NCBI RefSeq assembly: GCF_019175285.1
Contig: NC_056522.1
Span: 35,794,003-35,858,002, forward strand
Direction of reading: 5' to 3'
DNA from: Sceloporus undulatus
Taxonomy: Eukaryota; Chordata; Lepidosauria; Squamata; Phrynosomatidae
DNA: 64,000 nt
In this document: in pieces, positions 26,301 through 39,900 of the stretch
Position numbering within the stretch: position 1 is the stretch's first letter
Layout of the letters: every line of letters begins with the position of its first letter
Notes under the pieces: model-generated
What the model was told of the DNA's origin: nothing
The model's database searches: none
The model's input: only the letters and a program-made list of their open reading frames with translations
Made by a program: the position numbers and the translations under genes

Positions 26301-29300
26301 GTGAGTGCCTCCTCCTCCTCCTCGGCCCAGGGAGGGAGGGAGGGAGGGAGGGAGGGAGAAGCCCGGGCAGCCGCCCTTGAAACAGCAGAGACAAGGCCCT
26401 GCCTCCAGAGCCCCCCCTCTCTCGCTCTCCCCACAAAATGGAGGAGGAGGAGGAGGGCCGCTCTCCCAGGAATGTCAACCCGAGCTCCTTGGGCAGTCTC
26501 AAAATGGAGGGCGGTGTTTTTGGAAGTGCCTCCTGTGGGCAGAGGAGGCTGAAATGGAGGACATGGCGAAACTAAGGCTAAAAAGACTCCCAAGAAAGGT
26601 CAATTCATGCTTTTGGGTCCTGCTCAAAATGGAGGACATTGGGGAATTCCTCCTGGACAGGGGAGGTTGAAGTGGAGGACGCGTCCTCCTGGGAAAAGGA
26701 GGACCTCTGGCCACCCTGGTTCCAGGGTGTCCTAACCGTAAAGGAGGACAAGGCACTAAAATGGAGGACAGTCGAGGAAAAAATCTGGTTCCAGTACCAG
26801 TTTAATTTTCATGTCTGCATCCTCTGTGTTTGCAGTTTAGGAAGGCACTAGGGTCCCAAACATACTGCAGAAGTAACCCAGTCTGAGATTGCACTAGCTG
26901 CCCTGGATCAGTGCTGGGGAACCCTGGGAATTGTCATTTAGTCTGGCAGAGAAGCCAAAGGTCTCACAGAACTACAGTTCCCATAATAATACCCCAGCAT
27001 TGAGCCAGGGCAGTTGAAGCGCTCTCAGACTGGGTTATTACTTCAGTGTGCTTTGGACCTAAGACTCTCTGGTCCTTGCATCATAGACCTTTCCAGCTTC
27101 TGTGATTCTGTGGTTGAGCATTGTAAATATCTGTCCCAAAACTGGGAATCCCAGGATTATCTTAGATGGAGCTGTGGCAGTTAAAGTGGAATCATAGCTC
27201 TATAACTGTGTAATGTGGAAGGGGCCTGGATTCTTCCCATTAGTAATGCTGGCTAGGGTTGATATGGTTTCTAAAAGAAAAGCATGGGGAGGGTTGCAGC
27301 TCCCCATTCCTGCTTTAAAACAAGAATGGCAACTTGTAGCTCTCCACTTGCTAAAATTATGACTTCCCAGAGCCATATCTACATGAAATAGAGAGAGGCC
27401 TCTCTTTGCCTCAGGCAGCAAATATATGGGACAGATTTTGCTCACCAGATGTTTCTGGGTTTGGTTCTATTTGCTCCTTCTCTGGGTTGGCTACTAAAGT
27501 GCATCTTGTGGGTAAAAATCTAGCATTATTTCACTTTCAGCACAATTCTTGTGCTATAATATTTTGATTGCTCAAACTGAAAAGCATTCGCTTTCCAAAA
27601 TTCTCCTTTGGAACGATAGAACGACGGAAACGATGCTGGCGATGTTGGTAAACATTTTTATCATGCGTTGTAATGTTCATTCGTGATTTGTTTCATAAGA
27701 GTTCTTAAAATAACTGCTGCAGATAGATTGATATTATCATCATCCCAGTAATGCAGATGCAGCGATGGGAACTGAAGATGGGAGAAAATGAATGATCTGA
27801 CAGAGTGTTTCTTAAACCATTTAAACATTTGCTCCTTTCTTTGCTGTTGTTAGCTGCCCCTGAGTCAACTTTAAGTCATGGTGACCCTGTGGATGAGACA
27901 CAGATTGCTGTGAACTGCTCCTTTCTAAACCTACTTTATTTGTGTTAAGTATTTCTGTATCGCCTCCCAGGTCACAAGGGCTTCTGAGGCAATGAAAAAA
28001 GAAAACGATTAAAACCGTACAAATATAAAAACATTTTAAAAACACATTAAAATACTCTTTTAAAAACTCCTGAAAGCAGTCTAAAAAAAATCCCAGAATT
28101 CAGTTTTGAAACAGTTAAAATAGCAATTTCAAACACTGAATGCCACGTGGAACAGTACTGTTTTGGCTGCTGGCCAGAAGCTTAAAAGAGATGGGACCCA
28201 GCCTAACTTTCTTGGGTAGGGAGTTCCACGGTCGAGGTGCTGACATACAGAAAGCACTGTTATGTTAGCCACAAACTAAACTTTGTAGAGCAGCACTGGG
28301 TCCAAGAGCACCCTCCAAGCTATGGACCTGATCTTTCAGAGGGAGAGCAACCCTATTCAGAACAGGCTGTGATCCTAATCTCAGGTTGGTTTTCCTGCTG
28401 ACCTGTTAACCCTGCTCTTCAGCTAACCAGGTTTCAGTTATATGTGCAAGGTCAGCTTGCTTGTCCAAGATGAAGTCCTGGATCATACAACTTTGGAAGA
28501 GACCCCATGGGCTATCCAGTCAAATCTCCCTGTCATACAATAATACACAAGGCACTCCCAACAGACGGCCATCCGGCTTCTGTTTAAAAACCTCCAAAGA
28601 AGGAGATGCCATTACGTTCCAGGGCAGTGTCGAACAGTTACCCTCAGGAAGTTCTTCCTAATGTTTAGGTGGAAATTTCTTTTCTTGTAGTTTGAATCTA
28701 ATGCTTCGTATCCTAATATCTGGAGCAGCAGAAAACAAGCTTGCTCCATCCCCAGTATGACATCCCTTAAGATATTTATATATGGCTATCAAGTCACCTT
28801 TTAACCTTCTCTTCTCCATGCTAAACATACTCGGCTCCCTAAGCCTCATAGGGCATGGTTTCCAGACCTTTTACCATTTTGGTTGCTGTCCTCTAGCCAC
28901 ACTCTTCCCAGTCATTGACTTGACATTAAGCAACTGTACTTTGTTGTCTGATGGGGTTGAACCAGAAGGAGGAATAGTCACGAGATGTCTCTCTCTCCCT
29001 TCCTCCATTGGCTTCTTCTACCTCCACTGCCATACCTCCTCCTGCCCGTTGTGATTGAAATACCAGCACCCTTTGTTTTTGGCTGACCAAAAATCAGAGA
29101 ACAAACAGCCTGCTATAAACAAAATTACAGGTCTGAAGGAACTCCCAGTACTTAGCCAAAGCTGGCTTCATGAGGTTATACTACTCAACAGGTGCTCCAT
29201 TTTCTTATTTAGAGAACAAAACACGCTGTTCTGGCAAAAACTTTCCTCTTTACATCTCTCTTCCCTAGCATCAGCTATCTGTCCAAATGCAGCTTTTGCA

Positions 29301-30861
29301 GAGATCTTTACACAGAGTTGTGTCCATGCAGTCTACTACAGCATCTAGAATATCCCAGGCAACAGGGCCAGTTGGTTGCTGAATTGTGTGTGTGTGTGTG
29401 TGTGTGTGGGGGTGTAGTTCCCAAAAGTAACATTTTCAAGTGACAGCTCCATTGTTTTCAAGTCTGGGATTCTGGTGCAGAGAGACCTTGGTTGGCAAGT
29501 TATCCAGCACTGGCATGAGGATAAGAATAGATCTGGGCATCTCTGACTCTGCTTAAAGTCACATCCGGGAAACACTGTCAGGACCCTGGAGAGTTTCTTC
29601 TGAAATTAAGGTGGTATAATATGGTAAAAAGCAGAGCAACTGTCTCCACAACTGCAATGCTAAATCCTTTACTAGAGAGCAATCAACTCACCCTTGTTTG
29701 GACTGCTGCATTGAGGAAAATACCTTTGTCTCAGGATGCTATCCCACATTGGAACTTTGCTCCTCACCTTCCTGGAACCATTTTCATATTTCAGCTGTCC
29801 CCTCCCTGAAGCCACTGCCAGCACCATAACTTTTGCCCTGAGGTTACCTAGCAATTCTGTGATGGGCAGAATGAGAAGTAAAGAGTTACTGATTTACAGA
29901 TACTAATATTTTTCACATAAATGGGTGAACTACCTCTGTAGCAAGATTGGAAACTTCAGTTAGTTCAAAACATGGCAGTGATATTAGTTACTGGTACATC
30001 TAGGAGTGATCATATTATACCAATGTTACATTCTGTCTGCCAGTTAGTTTCTGGGCAAAGTACAAAGTGTTGGTTATTACTTTAAAGCCCTACATGGTTT
30101 AGCTTACATATTTATGAGAGTGCCTTCTTCTGTATAATCCATCCTATACATTCAGGTCCTCAGGGGGACTTCAGTAAGCCAGGACTTGGCTGGCAACTGC
30201 CACCCAGAGAGTAGAATTTGTCAGAAAAGATTTGACAATTGAATTTAAACACCACTAAAGACCAGTCTCTTCTGGCAGGCAAAACAAGATGCTTTTTAAA
30301 TTATAAGTTTCAAAGTGTTTTTAGTTTTATGTATTCTTTTAACAGGTGTTGAATGTTTTTTAATGGATGTTATGTGTTTTTAACTGATGTTATATGTCTA
30401 ATCTCTTGATGTATTTTAATTTTTTGTTCCCTGTCTCAATCCATAGGGAGAGGCGGGTTACAAACAACAACAAGAACAACTACACCTTTTAGAATGGCCC
30501 AAGCAGCATAACAAATAGGTTTCTGGGAGCTTTAGTCCAAGAACCTACCGTATATACTCAACTATAAGTCGACTGCATGTATAAGTCGAGGGCAGGTTTT
30601 GGGGCCAAAATTATGGATTTTGGTATGACCTGTGGATAAGTCGAGGGTAAAACTTAGGGACATGTAACAAAGGATGTAAAAGATGAAACAAAGGAAAATG
30701 ATGCCAAAGAACTTGGAAAATTTTGGCAGACATAACTGTTTGTGCTCGCCCTAAAGGATGGATGCATGCAAGAATAGATATGGTTGATGCTTCTTTTTAG
30801 GTGCTCCCAGGATGCACAAAGTGCTTGGATTTTGCCTCTCTATTCAGAGAAAGGAGGTGAC

Positions 30862-30905
<44 letters not shown>

Positions 30906-33900
30906 TGAGAATTAAAGTAGAGGACTTACATTGACCATGGATAAGTTGACCCATGTTTTTTGGGTCAATTTTTTGACCAAAATTTCTAGACTTATAAATG
31001 AGTATATACAGTAATGTTTTGAAGCTTTGGCCATTACAGTTTTATGGTGGTATGGAGTTGGGAAGGACTTCTCTTGATCTTTCCTTCTCCACTCACTTTA
31101 TGGCACAAAAAATCATCAGCTTTATAGTTAAGCCCTTGTTCAGTTGCTGTGGATGAATTGAAATTGCATGCAAGTAAATGCATAGTGAAATATTTCCTAT
31201 GCTTTGGTTCAGCTATTAATCCAAATGGGACTGCAGTCAAGAAATCAGAAGAAGGCTAGGAAGGACAGCTATGAAGGAACTAGACAAGCTCCTGGAGTGT
31301 AAAGCTATATCATTCAATATTAAAGTCAGTATTGTCCATGCCATCACATTTCCAATTTCTGTGTATGGGTGTGAAAGATGAACAGTGAAGAAAGATGATA
31401 GTAAGAAGTTCAACCTATTTGAAATGTGGTGCTGGAGAAGAGTTCTTTTAGTACTGTGGATTGCTAAAAAGAAAATAAATGGGTCCTAGAGGAAATGCAG
31501 CCTGGACTCTGCCAACAAATGAAGATGATTAAATTGAGACTGTTGTACTTTGGCCACATAATGACTAGAGATGACTCACTAGAAGAGACAATAATGCTTG
31601 GTAAGGTGGAAGGCAGCAGGAAAAGAAGAAGGCCACATTACAGGAAGTTAGACTCAAGGAAGCCATACTCTGGGTTTGCAAGACATGAGTAGGGCTGTTG
31701 GTAACAGGGTGACTTGGAGGTCTCCCATTCATAGGGACACCATAAGCTAAAGTTGACTTGAAATCCATTAACAACAACAAATGTATAGTTAGGGCCATCA
31801 TGATGTACTGGTTTGAGCATTGGATTATCAGATCACGGTTTGAATCCTTATATAGAAGCCCACTGGTGACCTTTGGAAAGCCACACTCTCCCAGCCTCAG
31901 GATGACAAGGCCAAGCTCCCTCTGACCAACTCTTGGCAAGAAAACTGTGATTTTGTGATAGGTTTGCCTTAGGGTCACCGTAAGTCAGAAATAACAAGGC
32001 ATATAGGAACAATAAATGCAGTTTCCTGCAGGCTGACAGAATAGGAACAGGTGAAGAATGGGGCTCTTTGTCTGTCTCTACCATTTCTCAGCAGGATTGT
32101 ATTTTTTTTGGAAGGCTAGTAATATTTGTGGACTAATTTCTTAGGCCACATTATCCCTCCTCAGTTTTCCATTTATCAGTTTTACAAATTTAGAGGCAGT
32201 GTTGACCATTGGTATGAATCCCTGCTTGACCAGGGTTAGTCACATTCTCTCAGCCTCAGGGAAGGGTAATGGCAAACTCATGTTGAAGAGATCTTGCCAA
32301 GAAAACCGTGTGATAAGTCCACTTTAGAGTCTCCAGAAGTTGGAAATGATTTGAAGGCACATGACAATACCAAACCCATTGATAGCCAATTCATATCTTG
32401 CAAAAGACATCAGCAAGCCTCCTTTTGAAATCTTTTGTTTTAAGGTGGTTTGAATGTTGGACTAGGACTCTGGTAGAACTGCTTTGCTGTATGGAAACCC
32501 GTTGGACAAATCACACTCTCTCAGCCTCAAAGAAAGACAGCAGCAAACACATGTTGTCAAGAAAATAACATGATAAATTCATCCTAGGGAAACTGGAAAG
32601 CACCTGAAGGCATGCAGTAGCAACAGCACAAGTATATTGACCACCATTCACCAAACCTGAACTGTTTCAGTGTGAGAAGAATGAAGCATAGTGCCTTTCT
32701 CCCAAAAGACAAGAACAAACATGTGCAGCAGGATAGTAGATAAGAAAACCAGACCAATGCATTCCTACTTTCTTAATCATAAACCTAAGATTGTAATGTG
32801 GATGGGGTGGAGAAGAGGAGATTAAAAAGATGTAAGGCATACTGTGCTAAATACTAGATATATAGATTATGCAAGGTTCATGAACAGTAAACAGTGAAAG
32901 CTGGAATGGTTCCACGAATGAGAGACATATTCTTAAATCAATACATAAAAATTGGTAGACAGTTTTAAAAGATTACAATTTTATATATACCTGTCTTATA
33001 GGTATGTTAAAAAAAACAATAGCAGGGCAAATTTTGTGACCCTTTTTCTCCATCTGTCCTTGCTATCTGCACTGTTTATATTATATTTTGCTCTTTTGGC
33101 TTACATAGCCCCTGTATAACCTGGACTGATCAATTTCAAGCTTGGAGTACAGGGTAAGGGTAGACAGGAAATATCATTAAAAGTAATGCTTTAATGTTAA
33201 CAAGCAATTGGATAAAGTGTTTTTCTCTTGCTGCAGAAAAGAGTAAAACAATCCTATTCAATTTCATTTGAGTTCCTCTTGAAACACTTTGCATTAATTT
33301 ACCTTAACTCTCAATGCTTGGTCACTGGATTTAAACTTTTAAAAAAGGGGGAAAGTAAGCTGCAGGCTGTGTCCACAGCAGTGAGGGGGAACCCTCTGTC
33401 TACTGTTGGCTGAATAGCCCTGATGTCAACTGAAGGACTATGCAAGGAGACATGGGGGAAATTGGGACTGGGAGGCCACTAGAATTTGAATCCTGAAGTT
33501 CAAAACCCTTCTTATGCTACACTAAGGTTTAAGAAATGACATCTATTCTCTCTTGCTACCAAGCCATAGGCCAAAGACCTTGTAAAACTACAAATCCTAG
33601 AATGGATCGAGCTGCTACAGCTCTCCTCCTCCTCCTCCTCCTCCTCCTCCTCCTCCTCCTCCTCCTCTCACTGTTTCCCAATATTGGGACTCAAAGTGGC
33701 TTACAATTTAAAAGAACAATGCAATTAAAAACATACCAAATTGATTATTAAAATAGAATTAAACTATTAACAGTATTAAAACACATCACTCATTAAAGCT
33801 GAAGAAGAACACTAAGCTGTGCTAAAATACAACCTGAAGAACATCCTTGTAGAATTTAAAGATAACGTGAAAAATAGATTTCCGCTATTAAGCCTAATTA

Positions 33901-36900
33901 CCCAAGAGCCAGAAGAATTCTGGACAGAAACCAGGAGCATTGTCAGGGAAGAACTCCAAAAGAACTCACTAGAAAATATGGTAAAGTTTGCTAAGGTGGA
34001 AGGCAGTAGGAAAAGAGGAAGACCACATTACAGATAGATGAACTCAATTAAGGAAGCCATGGCTGTGGGTCTGCAAGGCTATTGAGCTATTGATAATAGG
34101 GTGACTTGGAGGTCTCTCATTCATAGGGTCACCATAAGTCAAAGTCTACTTGATGGCAGTTAAAAATAACAACTTTGGGTAGTCCCTAGAGGGCTCAAAA
34201 TGTTTTTGTTTAAGGTACTTATGCAAGGCTTCCTTGACCTGGTTGTTTCATTTCATATGTGCCTATTGCATAGTTTTGAATAAAAAGTTTGCTGAAACAT
34301 GTTGAACTGCTCTTTTTTGTGAGGTAGGAACCTATTTATTTATTTAATAAATAAATATCTTCTGATCTTCATCAAACATGGTGCAAATGCGGTGGCTTAG
34401 TGGTTAAGATGCCAGTTCTGATGATCGGAAGGCTGGCAGTTCAAGGCTCAAGTGCTGCATGATGGTATGAGTTCTGGTCACTAGTCCCAGCTTCTGCCAA
34501 CCTAGCAATTTGAAAGCATGCAAATGCAAGTACTGTAGATAAATACGTACCACTTCAGTGGGAAAGTAACAGCGTTTGGGGCAGTCATGCTGCCACATGA
34601 CCACTGGAGTCGTCTTTGGACAGCATTGGCTCCCTCAGCTTAGTAACAATCAGTTATGATTAGACATTCATTCAAGAGACTACCTTTACCTAGGAACCTA
34701 TCCCTATTCCATGCTATTTCTGCTTTTGCTATCACATTCTCTGTTAAAGAAGTAACAGCCAGGAACATACTTACAGTACTTGATTAACTGAGGTAAACTA
34801 TATGTAGAGAAACTGCATTCTGTTGAGCTTTGCCCTTCATGACTAATGAAAAACAAAAACAAAACTTTTAATTCTTTACAACAGACATGCAGATGAACAG
34901 TTACAAATATTAGACATACTTGAAACATACTGTAATTCCAATTGTAGTTAAGAATGTGTGGGATACTTTAATTTGAAAGGAATTCACAATGAAATCCTAA
35001 GGATGATTAGTCAGATGTAAGTCCTCATGAACTCACTAGTAATTACTACTGAATTCCGATAGGAAAAGAATTGGTACCTCAAATAGTTTGAATATTTATT
35101 TGAAATGAAATGAAGTTTTTAAAAATCAAGTTGTTTAAAAATCTCTTTGAATCAAAATGATTTGTCTGTCTCAGATCACTCAAGTATATATACTGATCTG
35201 AAGTAAGCCAAATGTAAGGTGTCTTAATAAAAATACAGTTGCACCTCTGTTTTTGCGGTCTTGGAGTTCATGTTTCTCACTTGTTCGTGGAGGGGGACAA
35301 AATGTGGTGCGTATCTCTGGGTGTTCGCCGCCATTCAAGCCAATGGGGCTTAAATAAAATTGCGGGGGGGTGTTGGTGGTGGTGGGTCCAGAACGGATCC
35401 TCTGTGAAAACGGAGGGGCGACTGTACTTTCTTGTTTAATCTGCATCCTTTCTGTTTATAAATAACCATCAAAGTGCAACCAATGACAACGTATCTGCTT
35501 TTGCTTTTCAGATTGTTTCACGAAAAAATCCAGAAGATGTCCAGGAGGTAATGTGTTTGTATTTTGAAAGTTGTTTTTGTTCACAATCTTGCTTTTATCT
35601 TCTTTTTAAAAAACAGTTTTGACATTTGTAATAGTAATTCACCTATGTATGGTGCAAACCTGTGTGTGTATCTCTTCTATCTTTGTTACAAAAAAAGCTA
35701 GTTAGATGTTTGTAATACAAATGAAATTTGTAATACTGACAAAATTTGGTATATTTAACTTGAACGCTTGGGAAAGTGCACTTTTCCCCTCATAATATTT
35801 ACTCAGTGTCAGTCTAACTAAACTGGTTTGTGTCTTTGTCTTCCGTGCTAGCAGGGGGGGATGTCATGATAATATGTTACATATCTTCTCCTGGTTCCCT
35901 CCATGATTTTTAAAAATGTCATTGTTCATTCTCTGCACACCCCAGCCTCACTGCATATCCATCTGTAGGTTCATAATAAAACATAACAGCTTGAACTGGG
36001 ACTGTGCAGCAGAAAAAGGAAGTGAAAAGTCAGCTGGTCAAAGAGGTACTGTAAGGTAGAAATAAGTAGCAAATGCTTGCTTGCTGAGAAATTCACATAT
36101 GCTGTTATTGTATATATTATTATCATTATCATCATCATCTTTATTTATATAATTGTAATGCCCATATTTGCCAAGTACTATATAGACCATGAAAGTGATG
36201 CACTAAAATGGTAGAGGAAAATAAGGGAAAATAAGGCTGATAAAGGAGGATCAAGGTTAGAAACTTCGGAAGCTCCTTATATGCCAGATCACACTGTTTG
36301 TCTAGTTACACTACTTTGATTGACAGGTGCTGTCTGGAGTCTGCGGCTGCATCTGGACTGCAGAAATAATGCAGCTTGACACTGCTTTAGTTGTCATGGC
36401 TCAATGCTATGGAATTCTGGGATCTGAAGTTTTGTGAGATATTTAGCCTCTGTCAGAGGGCTCTGATGCCACAACAAACTAGAAGTCTCAGGATTCCATA
36501 ACACTGAACCATGGTGGCTAAAGTGGAGGCAAACTGCATCATTTCATTGATTCATAGAATCATAGAGTTAGAAGAAACCACAAGGGCCATCCAGTCCAAC
36601 CCCCTGTCATACAGGAATTCACAATCAAAGCACTCCCGACAGACCTCCAAAGAAGGAGGATCCACCACTTTCCGAGGGAATGTGTTCCACTGTCAAACAA
36701 CTCTTACTGTCAGGTGGAATCTTTTTTTCCTGTAATTTGAAGTTTAAGGCCATGTGTTGTGTGGCCTTTATTTCCCCAGATTCTCGGGGAGGGCAGGTTT
36801 TTAAAAGGAATTTGAAGCACTGTAGGCAAGTCCAGAGTTTAAAGCTGGGAGAAGTAATCTGCAATAAAGAAATAGAGATGTTCTCTTATCCCACTATGTG

Positions 36901-39900
36901 GCAGCTCCCTATAATAGGCATAGAGTGGGAAGCCCTTCAAGATGCCATACAGTTAGACTGTGGTAACAGTGTTCCCTATCTATCCGAGTAGCCATGGCAC
37001 TGCTGAGATGAGGTGAACACAGTAGATTGAATCTTACTGTTTATCCCAACTAGAGTAGGCCCATTCTATTTAGGACTAAGCAAAATGATTAATGCCAATC
37101 TGTCTAACTATGACATTTGCATCACTTTGGTTGGAGGTTTTGGTGTATCAGACTAAGGGTTATTCCAACTCCTGTGACACTGGGTATTTTTGAAGATAGT
37201 TAGGGTATAATAATATCCTTTTGTCTGTACCATGCTGTAAGGTATTACATAAATATTTCAAAATGCTGTCTTTTGTTTGATGAAAGCTGTATTACAGTGG
37301 TCCCTCCACATTTGCTAGGGTTAGGGGGGAAGGACTTCTGTGAATGTGGAAAAACTGCAAATAAAAAAGCCTATTATTTTTACCTAAGAGAACACTTCTT
37401 GAGGATTTTCTAGGTTCTCCAGTACAACTCTGTGGTCAACATCTGCCAGAAGCTGATCATAGAATCATGTTGACAGATCTACAAATGGCTAGAGAAGTAT
37501 TTTCTCTTGGATCTTGCAGGTTCTCAGTATAAGTCTATGGTTAACCTCTGGCAGAGTTGCGCTGGATTCCTGGAGAGGACATATTAATTAAAACCACAAA
37601 TAATCAAATCCGCAAAAGCAAAGCCACAAATATGGTGTGCCAGCTATATACTACTCTTCCCTAGCTTGGGGTCTTGTGGGTAGCTTGAAATTCCCATAGT
37701 GCTCAGCCATCATTGACTATGCAGCCTGGGAATGATTGGTGAACACAGTAGATTGCAGTCCTGTGAATCTAGAGGGAATTGATTTGGGGAAGGGTGTGTT
37801 ACATAGACCTACATCACTGAAGTTAGGAATAATTTGTTGTTTGGTTGGTTGGCTGATTCACATGTTTATGGCAAGTGAAGTAAATTTTTAAATCTTATAT
37901 TCTCTGTACTGTGAAATTTACCTGGTGCTATTCAGGTTAATGTCAGATTTACCCAGCAGTGCTGCAAGATCCTGTTTACTTTTGATTTCAGTGAAACAAA
38001 TGTTTGTCTAGTAGCATCTACAAACCTTAAAATTTGTTTCAGTCAATATTCTTTGCAAAATGTGAGAAAACAGCAGTTTGGGGATTAGGAGAAAAGGTGA
38101 AGTTTGCTAGTAAGTTTAAATTTGCATGAAAATATTCAGCATGTCAGTCTAAGTCTAAATATTATTAGGTCAAAATCAGTTCATAAATGTGCATTCTAGA
38201 GCAAAAAATACAACAATCAGAAGTGTTTGCTTGGAAAATAACCAAAGGGTTGATAGACTGGGTTCAATCCATTGCTGTAGTGTTTGTTGTGGTCCAGTTA
38301 CATATCACGACAAGTCTGATGCCTCTGTGATGAAATATGTGGATTAGTATAGCATGACAGACAGACAGATAGACATATTAATTTATAATATAGAGGTTTG
38401 CCAGTGTAAACTTGCAGGAGTTGAGTGGATTTTGGATATGTGATGTTTAACAAATAAAAAGAGTTTGTTAAAGAAATAAACATTATTGTTTTATTGTCTA
38501 AGAAATTGCCTCTGCTGTCTGTATGCAAAAGTAGTACTGAGTAAAGAAGTCTTCTCATGTTATGATGATGATGATGATGATTTATTTATAGTCCACCCAA
38601 TCACGAGGAATCTGGGCGGACTGCAGCAATAAAAATACATAGAGAATAAAATAAAATAAAACAGAGCGACGTAAGTCACAGTAATTCATAGCTAGGTCTG
38701 ATGGAGTTGGGCCTGTCTTTTTCACTCCCTTCATTCATTCAGTTCTACTCATCTCAGTTCCCCCTTTATGTTTTTTTCTTTGATCTTCTCTTTAAGAATA
38801 TTAAGAATATGACAAATCTGTGCTAGCAAATTAAAATGGGGCCCTGGTTTAGGTATGTTTTGATCTAGTTCATAACTTGATGCTCCCCTTTTACAAGGAG
38901 AATTCCAAAGAGAACACATCTGGAAATATGTTTTCTGAGGATCATATTTATTTTGTGAGCATAGCCATAGATGTTCCAACACTGTTAACTTTTCAGACTG
39001 CCTATGACTACAGTAGTCTCTGAGTTAAACAACACTAAAAGCCATTTGAAGGGGACATTCATCTTTGTGTTTAGTTATTATGAGCCAGCATAACAAAACT
39101 TTGACACTCCTATAGATTTTAGTTTATAAAGTACATAAAGTAATACATTTCTTGTATCCAGTTAGTGGCTCCCAAGACTTGTTTGGTCATGTGAGAGGAC
39201 TTGTGTTGAATCAGACAAAATGCCTGCCTTATCTAGCATTCTGTTTTGCAGTGGCTAACCATCAGTAAGGCATGGATGTATCTCTTAATGAATGGATAAA
39301 TACATCTCTTGTATCTCATTAACTGATAGATTGTTGTTGTTGTTGTTGTGTGCCTTCAAATCATTTCTGACTTACAGCAGCCCCTTCACAGGTTTTTGGG
39401 ACAAGATTTGTTGAGAGGAGGTTTACCATTGCCTTGCTTTGAGGATGAGAAAGTGTGACTTGGTAAGGTCACTTAGTGGGTTTCCATGATCTAATGGGAT
39501 TCAAATACTGGTATCCCAGTGTCTTAGTGCAGCACTCAAACCACTGCAGCACATTGGCTCTCAGTAAATTTCATAGGGTTTTCTTTGGAAAGGAATACTC
39601 GGAGGTGGTTGACCATTGCCTTCCTCTGAAATACAGCCAACAGGACCTGGTATTCCTTGGTGGTTCCCCATCCAACTGCAAACCAGAACTGACCATGCTT
39701 AGTTCCAACAGGATCTGTACATTTAGGACATTTAGGCCTCTTTACTTTTGTTGCTATGTACCTTCAAGTAATTTCCAACTTAAGGTGACTCTTAGGGTGA
39801 CCCCTATCAAGGGATTTCCTTGACAAGATTTGTTCAAAGAGGACTTGCCTTTGCCTTCCTCTAAACCCAAGAGATTGACTTGTGCATGGTCACCCACTGG

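Larger units (their letters stand above)
25700..26560. promoter_or_regulatory. CpG island at the RPS6KC1 5' end
   Basis: G+C-rich sequence with many CpG and GGA/CTC runs, surrounding the first coding exon. A (GGGA)n tract lies at about 26333-26358 in the start of intron 1. It is likely the RPS6KC1 promoter. Confidence 0.7.

Noticed and set aside
39561-39735. Possible 5S rRNA gene
   Set aside because: Only the promoter-bearing part is present, diverged and fused to a SINE body, so it is a SINE and not an rRNA gene.
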